Positions 8,587 through 15,752 of a stretch of DNA of 64,000 nt are shown here, piece by piece. The stretch lies in contig NZ_MTFE01000010.1 in NCBI RefSeq assembly GCF_001953305.1, positions 2,980,772 through 3,044,771 on the forward strand, given 5' to 3'. The position numbers and the translations under genes were made by a program. The DNA is from Cnuella takakiae. Lineage in GTDB: Bacteria; Bacteroidota; Bacteroidia; Chitinophagales; Chitinophagaceae. How positions within the stretch are numbered: position 1 is the stretch's first letter; every line of letters starts with the position of its first letter. Under the pieces are notes generated by a model, which did not search any database, was not told the DNA's origin, and was given only the letters and a program-made list of their open reading frames with translations.

Positions 8587-8594
8587 TAGGTTTG
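8587..8594 (+). promoter_or_regulatory. -7 element TAGGTTTG of nrnA
   Basis: Exact TAnnTTTG 10 nt before the nrnA ATG, so the transcript leader must be very short. Confidence 0.7.
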
Positions 8595-8604
8595 CCAACT
8601 CTTT

Positions 8605-9615
8605 ATGCAGCCGATCCACGAATTATATCCGCTTTTGACCACTGCACCCAAAAAGGTGGTGGTAACCATGCATCAGAAACCCGATGCCGATGCCATGGGG
8701 TCTACCTTGGGTTTGTACCACTTCCTGATTCAATTGGGACATGATGTGCAGGTAATTTCGCCTACCAACTGGGCTCGTTGGGTGGACTGGATGCCAGGAG
8801 TTGCAAACGTATTGGACTACGAACTCCACCGCTCGCAAGCGGACGAACTGATTGCCGCAGCCGAATGGATCTTCTGTCTCGACTTCAACCATTTCGGCCG
8901 TACCAAGGCTATGGCCGGTGCCCTGAAAGAAGCAAAAGCCGTTAAAGTGCTGATTGATCACCACGAGCAGCCAGATGAAGCCTCTTTCAATTATGGTATT
9001 TCCACGCCGGGTAAAAGCTCTACCTGCGAAATGGTTTACGACCTGATTGTTAATGCTGGGTTCCGGGATAAGATCAACAAATCGGTGGCTGAATGCCTGT
9101 ACGCAGGGGTTGTGGCCGATACCGGTTCCTTCCGTTTTTCCTCCACCGGCGCCAGTGTGCACCACATGGTGGGCTACCTCAAGGAGCAGGGTCTGGAGCA
9201 TGCCCGGGTACACGAGCAGTTGTTTGACAACTACCTGGAAAACCGCCTCCGCTTCCTGGGGCATGTGCTCACCAACCGTATGGAAGTGCTGTACGAGCTG
9301 AATACCGCCCTGGTGTATATTACCCGCAACGACCTGTACAAGTACGACATCAAGACCGGCGACACAGAGGGTATTGTTAACTACCCGTTATCCATTCAGG
9401 GCATCAAACTGGTGGGTTTTATTGTTGACCGTGACGAGGTGCGCAAATGGAGCTTCCGGAGCAAGGGCAATTTCGATTGTAACAGTTTTGCCCGTAAATA
9501 CTTTAATGGTGGCGGCCACTTCAACGCGGCCGGCGGCAGCGACCATGATAGCCTGGAGCGCTCGGTGCAGGCGTTCAAAAAAGCCTTACTTGAAAACAAA
9601 GACCTTTTACAATAA
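8605..9615 (+). CDS. nrnA: DHH-family nanoRNase / pAp phosphatase
   Basis: DHH/DHHA1 phosphoesterase, 336 aa, of the NrnA type, which degrades 2-5-nt RNAs and dephosphorylates 3'-phosphoadenosine 5'-phosphate. Visible motifs: DADAMGS in the first metal motif, LIDHHEQPD (the DHH motif), and the C-terminal DHHA1 glycine motif GGGHFNAAGG. It is cytoplasmic. The FKBP lipoprotein gene starts 12 nt after its stop, so the two are probably one operon. The promoter is divergent from ndk. Confidence 0.9.
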   Translation: MQPIHELYPLLTTAPKKVVVTMHQKPDADAMGSTLGLYHFLIQLGHDVQVISPTNWARWVDWMPGVANVLDYELHRSQADELIAAAEWIFCLDFNHFGRTKAMAGALKEAKAVKVLIDHHEQPDEASFNYGISTPGKSSTCEMVYDLIVNAGFRDKINKSVAECLYAGVVADTGSFRFSSTGASVHHMVGYLKEQGLEHARVHEQLFDNYLENRLRFLGHVLTNRMEVLYELNTALVYITRNDLYKYDIKTGDTEGIVNYPLSIQGIKLVGFIVDRDEVRKWSFRSKGNFDCNSFARKYFNGGGHFNAAGGSDHDSLERSVQAFKKALLENKDLLQ

Positions 9616-9627
9616 ACAAACACACAA

Positions 9628-10599
9628 ATGCGATTTTCCAGCCAGCTATTCAGCGTTGTAGCAATTGGGCTTGCCGTATCGGCCTGTAACAGCGTAGACT
9701 ACAAAAAAACCAAAGGCGGTATGCCCTACCAGCTTTTTTCTTCCGAAAAAGGCGATAGCGTGAAGCCCGGCAGCATCATCAAAATTGCTTTTAATCAGAA
9801 GATTAAAGACAGCACCATGTATCCTCCGGCAGGCCAGCCTGCCACACCGGTATATTTCCAGGTAACTCCCGATAGTCAACCGTATGATATTTCGGAAGTG
9901 CTCACCCATTTGAAGGAAGGCGATAGCGTTTATGCCGTTCAATTGATCGACACCTTTATGGCCCGTATTGCCAAAAATCCCCAGTCGCAGCCCCTGCCTC
10001 CGCAGTTTAAAAAAGGCGACAAAATCGTTACTACCCTGAAGGTGATGAAAGTATTCCAGTCGCCCCAGGAAGCCCAGGCCGATGAAGCCCAGGAGCGCAT
10101 GAATGCATTTAAAAACGATAACAAAATACAGCAGCAGCTGACTGCCGACCAGAAGAAGATCCAGGACTACCTGACACAGAACGGCATCCAGGCCCAGAAA
10201 GTTGGCCTGGGTACTTTTGTACAGGTGCTGACGCCCGGTGCTGAGCCAAAAGTTACCGATGGCAAATATGTAAGCCTGAAGTACAAAGGGCAGACCTTTG
10301 CCGGTACCGTTTTCGATACCAATATGGACAATAGCTTCAACCACACCGATCCCCTTGGTTTTGTGGTTGGCGGCAGCCCCATGATCAAAGGTTTTGAAGA
10401 AGGCATCAAGGGTTTGGGTAAAGGCGCCAAAGCACGCCTGTACATTCCTTCGCCCCTGGCTTATGGTGCCCAAAGCCCTTCACCCGATATCAAGGCCAAC
10501 GAAAACCTGATCTTCGATATCGAAGTGCTGGACGTAACCAACCAGGCACCAACGGCTAATATGCAGCCCTCACCGAATAATGGCGGTGCTGGTCGATAA
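9628..10599 (+). CDS. FKBP-type peptidyl-prolyl isomerase lipoprotein
   Basis: Prolyl isomerase predicted to be anchored in the envelope. Residues 1-20 form a lipoprotein signal with lipobox AVSAC and Cys20 as the modified residue. Residues 21-200 are a Lys/Gln-rich segment with partly FKBP-like character (KPGSIIKIAF, KEGDSVYAVQL). Residues about 205-310 are a clear FKBP domain (DGKYVSLKYKGQT, GGSPMIKGFEEGIKGLGKGAKARLYIPSPLAYG). The first half may be a degenerate second FKBP domain. It is cotranscribed with nrnA by spacing, and a hairpin terminator follows at 10634. Confidence 0.88.
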   Translation: MRFSSQLFSVVAIGLAVSACNSVDYKKTKGGMPYQLFSSEKGDSVKPGSIIKIAFNQKIKDSTMYPPAGQPATPVYFQVTPDSQPYDISEVLTHLKEGDSVYAVQLIDTFMARIAKNPQSQPLPPQFKKGDKIVTTLKVMKVFQSPQEAQADEAQERMNAFKNDNKIQQQLTADQKKIQDYLTQNGIQAQKVGLGTFVQVLTPGAEPKVTDGKYVSLKYKGQTFAGTVFDTNMDNSFNHTDPLGFVVGGSPMIKGFEEGIKGLGKGAKARLYIPSPLAYGAQSPSPDIKANENLIFDIEVLDVTNQAPTANMQPSPNNGGAGR

Positions 10600-10633
10600 G
10601 ACTTCAGTACATATTGGATAATTTTTCACTTTT

Positions 10634-10661
10634 ACGGCTCATCCTACGATGAGCCGTTTCT
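10634..10661 (+). terminator. Terminator of the nrnA-FKBP operon
   Basis: ACGGCTCATC (10634-10643) pairs with GATGAGCCGT (10648-10657), loop CTAC, followed by TTCTTTT. Confidence 0.85.
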
Positions 10662-10800
10662 TTTAGCCCGTTTTTATCCAATAATCTATGTGATTCCTGT
10701 TCCCTTTTACAACCATTGCCCACGAGGGCACCACCACTACCTATCCAACCCTATGAAAGACCGCAACCATCCATTATAGGTTTCAGTCGAATGAAAACAA

Positions 10801-10830
10801 AAACGCACCCCACCAGGTGCGTTTCGTTTT
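10801..10830. terminator. Second hairpin terminator, convergent region
   Basis: AAACGCACC (10801-10809) pairs with GGTGCGTTT (10816-10824), followed by CGTTTT; an A-rich stretch precedes it. Confidence 0.7.
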
Positions 10831-11038
10831 AATAGTTAGATCGATGATGTTTGTACAGATAGCGAAGGAAAGACCACGGACTACGGACGACAGACAACAA
10901 CAGAACGCTATAGATTTTTTACAATAACACAAAAGCTAAGTATAAATGCTTTATTGGAATCCGTGGTCCGTCCACCGTGGTCTGATGTCCATCGACCCAC
11001 TTCCCTCGTCCATAAACCATGGCCTGCCCTTCGTCTCT

Positions 11039-11866
11039 CTATCCCTTTAAACAAGCCATCAGTCTGATCGCCTCCATGGCTTCCTTTACGTCATGCACCC
11101 GGAGCATATGAGCACCTTTCATCAGGCTAATGGTATGCAGTACGGTGCTGCCATTCAATGCCGCATCGGCAGTGATGCCGAGGGTGCGGTGTACCATGCC
11201 TTTCCGGGAAATGCCAATCAGCAGCGGTTTGTCCAGGTGCTGGAAATATTCGATGCCATTCAGCAGGTCGAAATTATGGCGCTGTGTTTTGCCAAAACCA
11301 AAGCCCGGGTCTACGATGATGTCTTTAATGCCCAGGTCTTGTAATGCCTTGAGCTTAAAATTGAGGAAATCAAAAACATCCAGCACCACATCGTTGTACT
11401 GCGGATTTTGCTGCATCGTTTGCGGATCGCCCTGCATGTGCATCAACACATAGGGCACGTCTAAAGAGGCGACCGTGGCAAACATTTCCGGGTCGATGTT
11501 GCCAGCGCTCACATCATTGATGATGGAAGCGCCTGCTGCCACAGCTTCGCGGGCCACGGAAGCGTAAAAAGTATCTGCCGAAATAACAGCGTCCGGAAAA
11601 CGGCGGTGTACGGCATCAATGGCGGGCAAAACCCTGGAAGCTTCCACATCCGGCGACACCCTTTCCGCTTTAGGCCTGGTGCTTTGTCCGCCCATGTCCA
11701 AAATGGTTGCGCCCTGCTCCAACATGGCTTCTGCACGTTGTAAAACCGCATCGATGGTGCTGGCCCTTGAATCGCTGAAAAAGGAATCAGGCGTGGTATT
11801 AAGGATGCCCATGATCAGGGGCTGGTGGAAGGAGAGGAGCCGGCCTTTGCAGTTGATGCTATGCAT
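11039..11866 (-). CDS. folP: Dihydropteroate synthase
   Basis: Condenses 6-hydroxymethyl-7,8-dihydropterin pyrophosphate with p-aminobenzoate in folate synthesis. The 275-aa TIM barrel shows the family motifs in order: GILNTTPDSFFSD, GATILDMGGQSTRP, SIINDVSAGN, and DPGFGFGKTQRHNFDLL. The second loop reads FFSDSRAS where many family members have a glycine-rich SDGG. It is divergent from the DUF1599 operon. No other folate gene adjoins it; purU lies about 46 kb away in this window. Confidence 0.95.
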   Translation of the reverse strand: MHSINCKGRLLSFHQPLIMGILNTTPDSFFSDSRASTIDAVLQRAEAMLEQGATILDMGGQSTRPKAERVSPDVEASRVLPAIDAVHRRFPDAVISADTFYASVAREAVAAGASIINDVSAGNIDPEMFATVASLDVPYVLMHMQGDPQTMQQNPQYNDVVLDVFDFLNFKLKALQDLGIKDIIVDPGFGFGKTQRHNFDLLNGIEYFQHLDKPLLIGISRKGMVHRTLGITADAALNGSTVLHTISLMKGAHMLRVHDVKEAMEAIRLMACLKG

Positions 11867-11879
11867 GGGGTGGATTTGC

Positions 11880-11887
11880 TACTTTTG
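11880..11887 (+). promoter_or_regulatory. -7 element TACTTTTG of the DUF1599 operon
   Basis: Exact TAnnTTTG 31 nt upstream of the ATG at 11919, between the divergent folP and DUF1599 genes. Confidence 0.6.
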
Positions 11888-11918
11888 GCGGCCAAATTAC
11901 ACTACTTAATTTTAGCGG

Positions 11919-12476
11919 ATGCAAACAGACCAGCAGCGTACCGATGTACAATATGATGCCGTGATCCGCGGTTGCGTGGATATTTTTTCGAAGAAGACCA
12001 TTGATTATGGTACTGCCTGGCGGGTACTGCGCCCAATTTCGATAACCGACCAGATCTACATCAAGGCACAGCGCATCCGTACAATTCAGGAGAAAGGCAC
12101 CCAGCGGGTACTGGACGACCTGGAAGGCGAATTTATTGGCATCATCAACTATGCAGTGATCGGTTTGATCCAGTTGCTATTGCCTGCCGATGCACCCGAA
12201 GACCTGGAAGCGGATTACACCATACAGTTGTACAGCCAGCAGGTGGCACAAGCCAAAAAGCTGATGCACGACAAAAACCACGACTATGGTGAAGCCTGGC
12301 GCAGCATGTCGCAGGAAAGCTTCGTGGACCTGATCCTGATGAAGCTGCACCGCATGCGGCAGATCATTGCCAATGGCGGGCAGACCCTGATCTCGGAAGG
12401 ACTGGATGCAAATTATTACGACATCATCAACTATGCTGTTTTTGCAACTATATTGAGGCACGAGCAAAAACAATAA
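11919..12476 (+). CDS. DUF1599 domain protein with internal duplication
   Basis: A 185-aa soluble protein made of two copies of the same unit. Copy 1 has DYGTAWRVLRP, then KAQRIRTIQEKG, then GIINYAVIGLIQ; copy 2 has DYGEAWRSMSQ, then KLHRMRQIIANGG, then DIINYAVFATIL. The DYG.AWR and INYAV blocks are the DUF1599 (nucleotide-modification-associated) signature. Biochemical function is unknown. It is first in an operon with the DoxX-like gene 6 nt downstream and the ABC permease beyond. Confidence 0.85.
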   Translation: MQTDQQRTDVQYDAVIRGCVDIFSKKTIDYGTAWRVLRPISITDQIYIKAQRIRTIQEKGTQRVLDDLEGEFIGIINYAVIGLIQLLLPADAPEDLEADYTIQLYSQQVAQAKKLMHDKNHDYGEAWRSMSQESFVDLILMKLHRMRQIIANGGQTLISEGLDANYYDIINYAVFATILRHEQKQ

Positions 12477-12482
12477 GCACCC

Positions 12483-13640
12483 ATGCGCCCCATCATTACA
12501 GCAGCCAGGATCTTTGTCGGTGTCCTTTTCATCATCTCCGGATTGGTAAAAGCCAACGATCCGCTGGGGCTCAGCTACAAAATGCAGGAGTTTTTCGAGG
12601 TATGGAACAGCGACCTGGCAGCCTCCGGATTTTTTGCCAAAGGCCTGCTGATCTCCCTGTTCAACTGGTTGCATGGGTATTCGCTTGCGCTCTCCATCCT
12701 GGTGATCACCCTGGAAATACTTGCCGGCGTTGCCCTGCTGATGGGCTGGGCACGCAACGCGGTATTGCGCCTGCTGTTGGTACTGATCATCTTTTTTACT
12801 TTCCTGACTGGCTATGCGCTTTGGTCGGGTAAGTTTAAGAACTGCGGCTGTTTTGGCGACTGCCTGCCCATAACACCGGGTACCTCTTTTGGTAAAGACA
12901 TCGTACTGCTGGTGCTCATCCTCGCACTTTGGTGGGGACGTAAATACATCAACCCTGTAGCGAGTGCTACAGCCAGGAAGGCCGTGCTTGCCGGTGCCCT
13001 TGTATTTACTTTGGGTATGCAGTGGTATGTACTCAACTACCTGCCATTTGCCGATTGCCTGCCCTATAAAGTAGGCAATAACATCAACCAGCAAATGCAA
13101 TTGCCTGCCGGTGCCCGTCCGGATTCTTTTGCCATCCAGTTTGTATATGAAAAGGGCGGCAAAAAATATGAGTTCCCTGTGGAAGCCCTGCCCGCTGACC
13201 TGGAAACCTATACCTATGTGGACCGTGTAGATAAGCTGGTGCGCAAGGGCAATGCAGAGCCGCCCATAAAGGGTTTTGCACTCACAGGCATTTCGGGTGC
13301 CGATAGCACCCAGGCCATCCTGCAATTGCCAAAGGTATTGCTGGTCTTATCCGAAAACCTGAATAAGGCCAATAATGGCTGGTTTGAGGAATTGAAAGCT
13401 TTACACCACCAGGCATCCCAGCAAAAAATTCCCCTGATGGTGATTACGGCAGCCTCGCTCACCAATACCCGCAGCTTATTGGATAGCCAGGGTTTTGCCA
13501 ATATCCCACTGTTCTCTTTGGATTTTACGGCCATCCGCACTGCGGCACGCACCATGCCCACGGTTTTGTACCTGGAGCAAGGCACTATCAAAGGCAAATA
13601 CAGCTATCGTCAAATGGAACAGGCCATCTTAAAACAATAA
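12483..13640 (+). CDS. BT_3928-type DoxX/MauE-like membrane protein with periplasmic C-terminal domain
   Basis: 385 aa. The first 180 residues hold about five hydrophobic helices of the DoxX/MauE type with the cysteine motif CGCFGDC, typical of this family and suggestive of redox coupling. Residues about 180-385 are soluble; the region VLLVLSENL ... TMPTVLYLEQGTIKGKYS resembles a thioredoxin-like fold without a CxxC pair (inference). It is translated 6 nt after the DUF1599 gene. The role is unknown; partners could be envelope thiol-redox proteins. Confidence 0.8.
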   Translation: MRPIITAARIFVGVLFIISGLVKANDPLGLSYKMQEFFEVWNSDLAASGFFAKGLLISLFNWLHGYSLALSILVITLEILAGVALLMGWARNAVLRLLLVLIIFFTFLTGYALWSGKFKNCGCFGDCLPITPGTSFGKDIVLLVLILALWWGRKYINPVASATARKAVLAGALVFTLGMQWYVLNYLPFADCLPYKVGNNINQQMQLPAGARPDSFAIQFVYEKGGKKYEFPVEALPADLETYTYVDRVDKLVRKGNAEPPIKGFALTGISGADSTQAILQLPKVLLVLSENLNKANNGWFEELKALHHQASQQKIPLMVITAASLTNTRSLLDSQGFANIPLFSLDFTAIRTAARTMPTVLYLEQGTIKGKYSYRQMEQAILKQ

Positions 13641-13649
13641 GCTTTTACC

Positions 13650-14699
13650 ATGCTAGCCTACTTGTTGCGCCGCTTGTTGTACGGAGTGCTGGTGATGGCC
13701 GGTGTGGTGGTACTGGTATTTGTGCTGTTTCAGGGCTTTGGCGACCCCACGAGGCTTGTGATGGGACAGGGCGGTGATGCGGCCACCCAGGCAGCCATCC
13801 GGAAAGAATTGAATCTCGACCAGCCCAAATGGAAGCAATTGGTTTTTTACATCAATGATATTGCTCCCATCAGTGTGCACCAAGCGGCTGCAATCGATCA
13901 AAACAACTACCAGGGCATTTTTATCGGCGGCAGCTACAAGGTTGGCATAAAGCTCCCATACCTGCGTACCTCGTACCAATCCAGGAAACCAGTCACCACT
14001 ATTTTACTGGAAGCTTTTCCCGGTACGCTGATGCTGGCTGTTGCAGCCATGCTACTGGCCGTTGCCCTAGGCATACCACTGGGTGTGCTTGCCGCCTTGA
14101 AAAAAGGAAGCTGGCTCGATACTACGGCACTTACCACCTCCATCGTTGGTATTTCGGCGCCTTCCTTTTTTATGGGGATTGTTGTAGCCTACCTATTTGG
14201 CTTTGTATGGAGCCAGTATACGGGGCTGCACCTTACCGGCAGCTGGTACGACATTGACCTGCAATCCGGCGAGAAGCGACTTACCCTGCAAAACCTGGTT
14301 TTACCCGCTTTTACACTGGGCATCAGGCCACTTTCCATCATTACCCAACTCACCCGTAGTGCCCTGCTGGATGTGCTGCAACAGGATTTTATCCGAACCG
14401 CATACGCCAAAGGACTAAGCCGCCAGCAGGTTGTGTGGCGGCATGGCGTACGTAATGCACTCAACCCCGTACTTACCGCTGTTACCGGCTGGTTTGCCGA
14501 ACTTCTTTCCGGCGCTTTTTTTATCGAATACATTTTCGGTTGGCAGGGCATTGGAAAAGTGACCGTAGATGCTTTGGAGCAACTGGATTTCCCGGTTGTG
14601 ATGGGCTCTGTTTTATTTACCGCAGCTTTTTTTGTTGCCATCAGCATCCTTGCCGACCTGCTGTATGCCTGGCTCGATCCGAGGGTGCAGGTGCACTAA
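13650..14699 (+). CDS. ABC transporter permease (DppB/OppB type)
   Basis: 349-aa inner-membrane permease. It starts MLAYLLRRLLYGVLVMAG, has about six helices and ends with the family-typical LLYAWLDPRVQVH. The EAA-like loop is recognisable around RTAYAKGLSRQQVVWRHGVRNAL. It follows the DoxX-like gene by 9 nt. No DppC-type permease, ATPase or solute-binding protein is adjacent, so it is a lone half of a peptide/nickel-type transporter in this locus. Confidence 0.88.
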   Translation: MLAYLLRRLLYGVLVMAGVVVLVFVLFQGFGDPTRLVMGQGGDAATQAAIRKELNLDQPKWKQLVFYINDIAPISVHQAAAIDQNNYQGIFIGGSYKVGIKLPYLRTSYQSRKPVTTILLEAFPGTLMLAVAAMLLAVALGIPLGVLAALKKGSWLDTTALTTSIVGISAPSFFMGIVVAYLFGFVWSQYTGLHLTGSWYDIDLQSGEKRLTLQNLVLPAFTLGIRPLSIITQLTRSALLDVLQQDFIRTAYAKGLSRQQVVWRHGVRNALNPVLTAVTGWFAELLSGAFFIEYIFGWQGIGKVTVDALEQLDFPVVMGSVLFTAAFFVAISILADLLYAWLDPRVQVH

Positions 14700-14823
14700 A
14701 GGACATTCGAGGTTTGTAAGGGCAGACCCTGTTTCTGGTATATAAAAATGTGTTTATGCGTTTTAGGAAATGCCCTAACTTTATAAGGCACCCACTATAC
14801 GCTTGCTCACTAAAAACATTTTT

Positions 14824-15264
14824 ATGGAAAGCCTCTCCAACATCTTGGACCGCAAATACCCGCAGTTCAACACAGTAACACCCCAGCATTCTTTACGCGA
14901 TGCGCTTTATCAGATGTGTTGCGAAAACCTGGAATACCTGGTTGTGCTGGAGGGAAATGATTTTATCGGCCTTTTATCCGAACAGGATGTAACCCATAAA
15001 CTGTTTGCGGGCAACAAGCCCATCGACGAGCTCGCCGTAAGTGATATCATGAACTGTTCGCTTCCGGTGGCAGAATCAAAAGACACGATAGAGTGGGCCA
15101 TGCAGGTGTTGAGCCAATACAATAGCCGCTACCTGGCAATTTTCGACCAGTTTGAATTTAAAGGAATCGTGTCGGAGAAGGACCTGATGAAGCAAACCCT
15201 GAACAACCGCAACAGGCTTGCCATGGAGTCGTTGGCAGAAGAAAGTTTTAATAAGTCCTATTGA
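14824..15264 (+). CDS. CBS-domain-pair protein
   Basis: 146 aa composed of two CBS motifs (about residues 10-62 and 75-132), including LEYLVVLEGNDFIGLLSEQDV and YLAIFDQFEFKGIVSEKDL. Such pairs bind adenosyl ligands and regulate other proteins; there is no effector domain here. The ATG at 14824 is preferred over 14803. Its last 7 nt overlap the 3' end of the DUF721 gene on the other strand. Confidence 0.85.
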   Translation: MESLSNILDRKYPQFNTVTPQHSLRDALYQMCCENLEYLVVLEGNDFIGLLSEQDVTHKLFAGNKPIDELAVSDIMNCSLPVAESKDTIEWAMQVLSQYNSRYLAIFDQFEFKGIVSEKDLMKQTLNNRNRLAMESLAEESFNKSY

Positions 15265-15539
15265 ATAACTACTTCCTGGATCTCGTTTGATTTCAAAGCT
15301 TCGTTTACACGGAGCTTTATTGTTTCTTTCTGGTACTTCAATTCCTGTTTGAGAGGGGCCACATCGGTGGTGATGTAGAGCGTGCGGTGTACGATCTTGA
15401 TGCTCTTGGTGTACTTCGAAATGGTCTTACCCATCAACTGCTCCCAAATGGCTTCAATTTGAAAAGCCTGCATATCACCTTTGAGCCGGCTGGCCTGTAA
15501 AAACTTATGCAGGGCATCGCCCATTGAATACTGACCCAT
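15258..15539 (-). CDS. DUF721 (DciA-like) protein
   Basis: 93 aa; MGQYSMGDALHKFLQASRLKGDMQAFQIEAIWEQLMG matches the DUF721/DciA N-terminal pattern, and the KIVHRTLYITTDVAPLKQELKYQKETI part matches the rest. DciA-type proteins in other phyla are helicase loaders; that role is only inferred here. TACTTTTG lies 4 nt before this ATG, so the mRNA is leaderless or translation begins at Met6 (15524). The 3' end overlaps the CBS gene by 7 nt. Confidence 0.8.
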   Translation of the reverse strand: MGQYSMGDALHKFLQASRLKGDMQAFQIEAIWEQLMGKTISKYTKSIKIVHRTLYITTDVAPLKQELKYQKETIKLRVNEALKSNEIQEVVIQ

Positions 15540-15543
15540 GCAA

Positions 15544-15551
15544 CAAAAGTA
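15544..15551 (-). promoter_or_regulatory. -7 element TACTTTTG of the DUF721 gene
   Basis: Exact element on the minus strand, only 4 nt from the ATG at 15539. The transcription start would fall at or next to the start codon. Confidence 0.6.
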
Positions 15552-15679
15552 GGAATAAAGGACTAGGAGTTGGGAAGTTTCCAACCCGTTGATCATGAAA
15601 AACAGAGCTGGTAATTGAGCAATATTCCGCAATGGCTTGAGTATAATGCGCTACCTGGCACCATCTTAATTTTAAATAA

Positions 15680-15707
15680 AAAACCCACGATTTTTGTCGT
15701 GGGTTTT
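15680..15707. terminator. Bidirectional terminator downstream of the TonB receptor
   Basis: AAAACCCACGA (15680-15690) pairs with TCGTGGGTTTT (15697-15707), flanked by an A-rich tract on the left and T-rich on the right. On the minus strand it ends the receptor transcript. Confidence 0.8.
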
Positions 15708-15752
15708 TTATGAAAGACTAGCTAGGAATGTTTGGGTGGCCCGTTTTATGGC

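Larger units (their letters stand above)
10600..11038. other. 439-nt intergenic region between convergent genes
   Basis: No credible ORF. It holds two hairpin terminators (10634, 10801) and a word-repeat island: GACCACGGACTACGGACGAC (10872-10891) faces TCCGTGGTCCGTCC and CCGTGGTC (10960-10982). It separates the nrnA operon from folP. Confidence 0.6.

Noticed and set aside
10600-11038. Structured non-coding RNA in the 439-nt convergent gap
   Set aside because: Two terminators and a word repeat account for the hairpins; no promoter element reading into the gap was found.
12177-13325. 382-aa ORF antisense to the DUF1599 and DoxX-like genes
   Set aside because: A shadow frame rich in Gln, His and Lys with no domain; the genes on the plus strand are clear.
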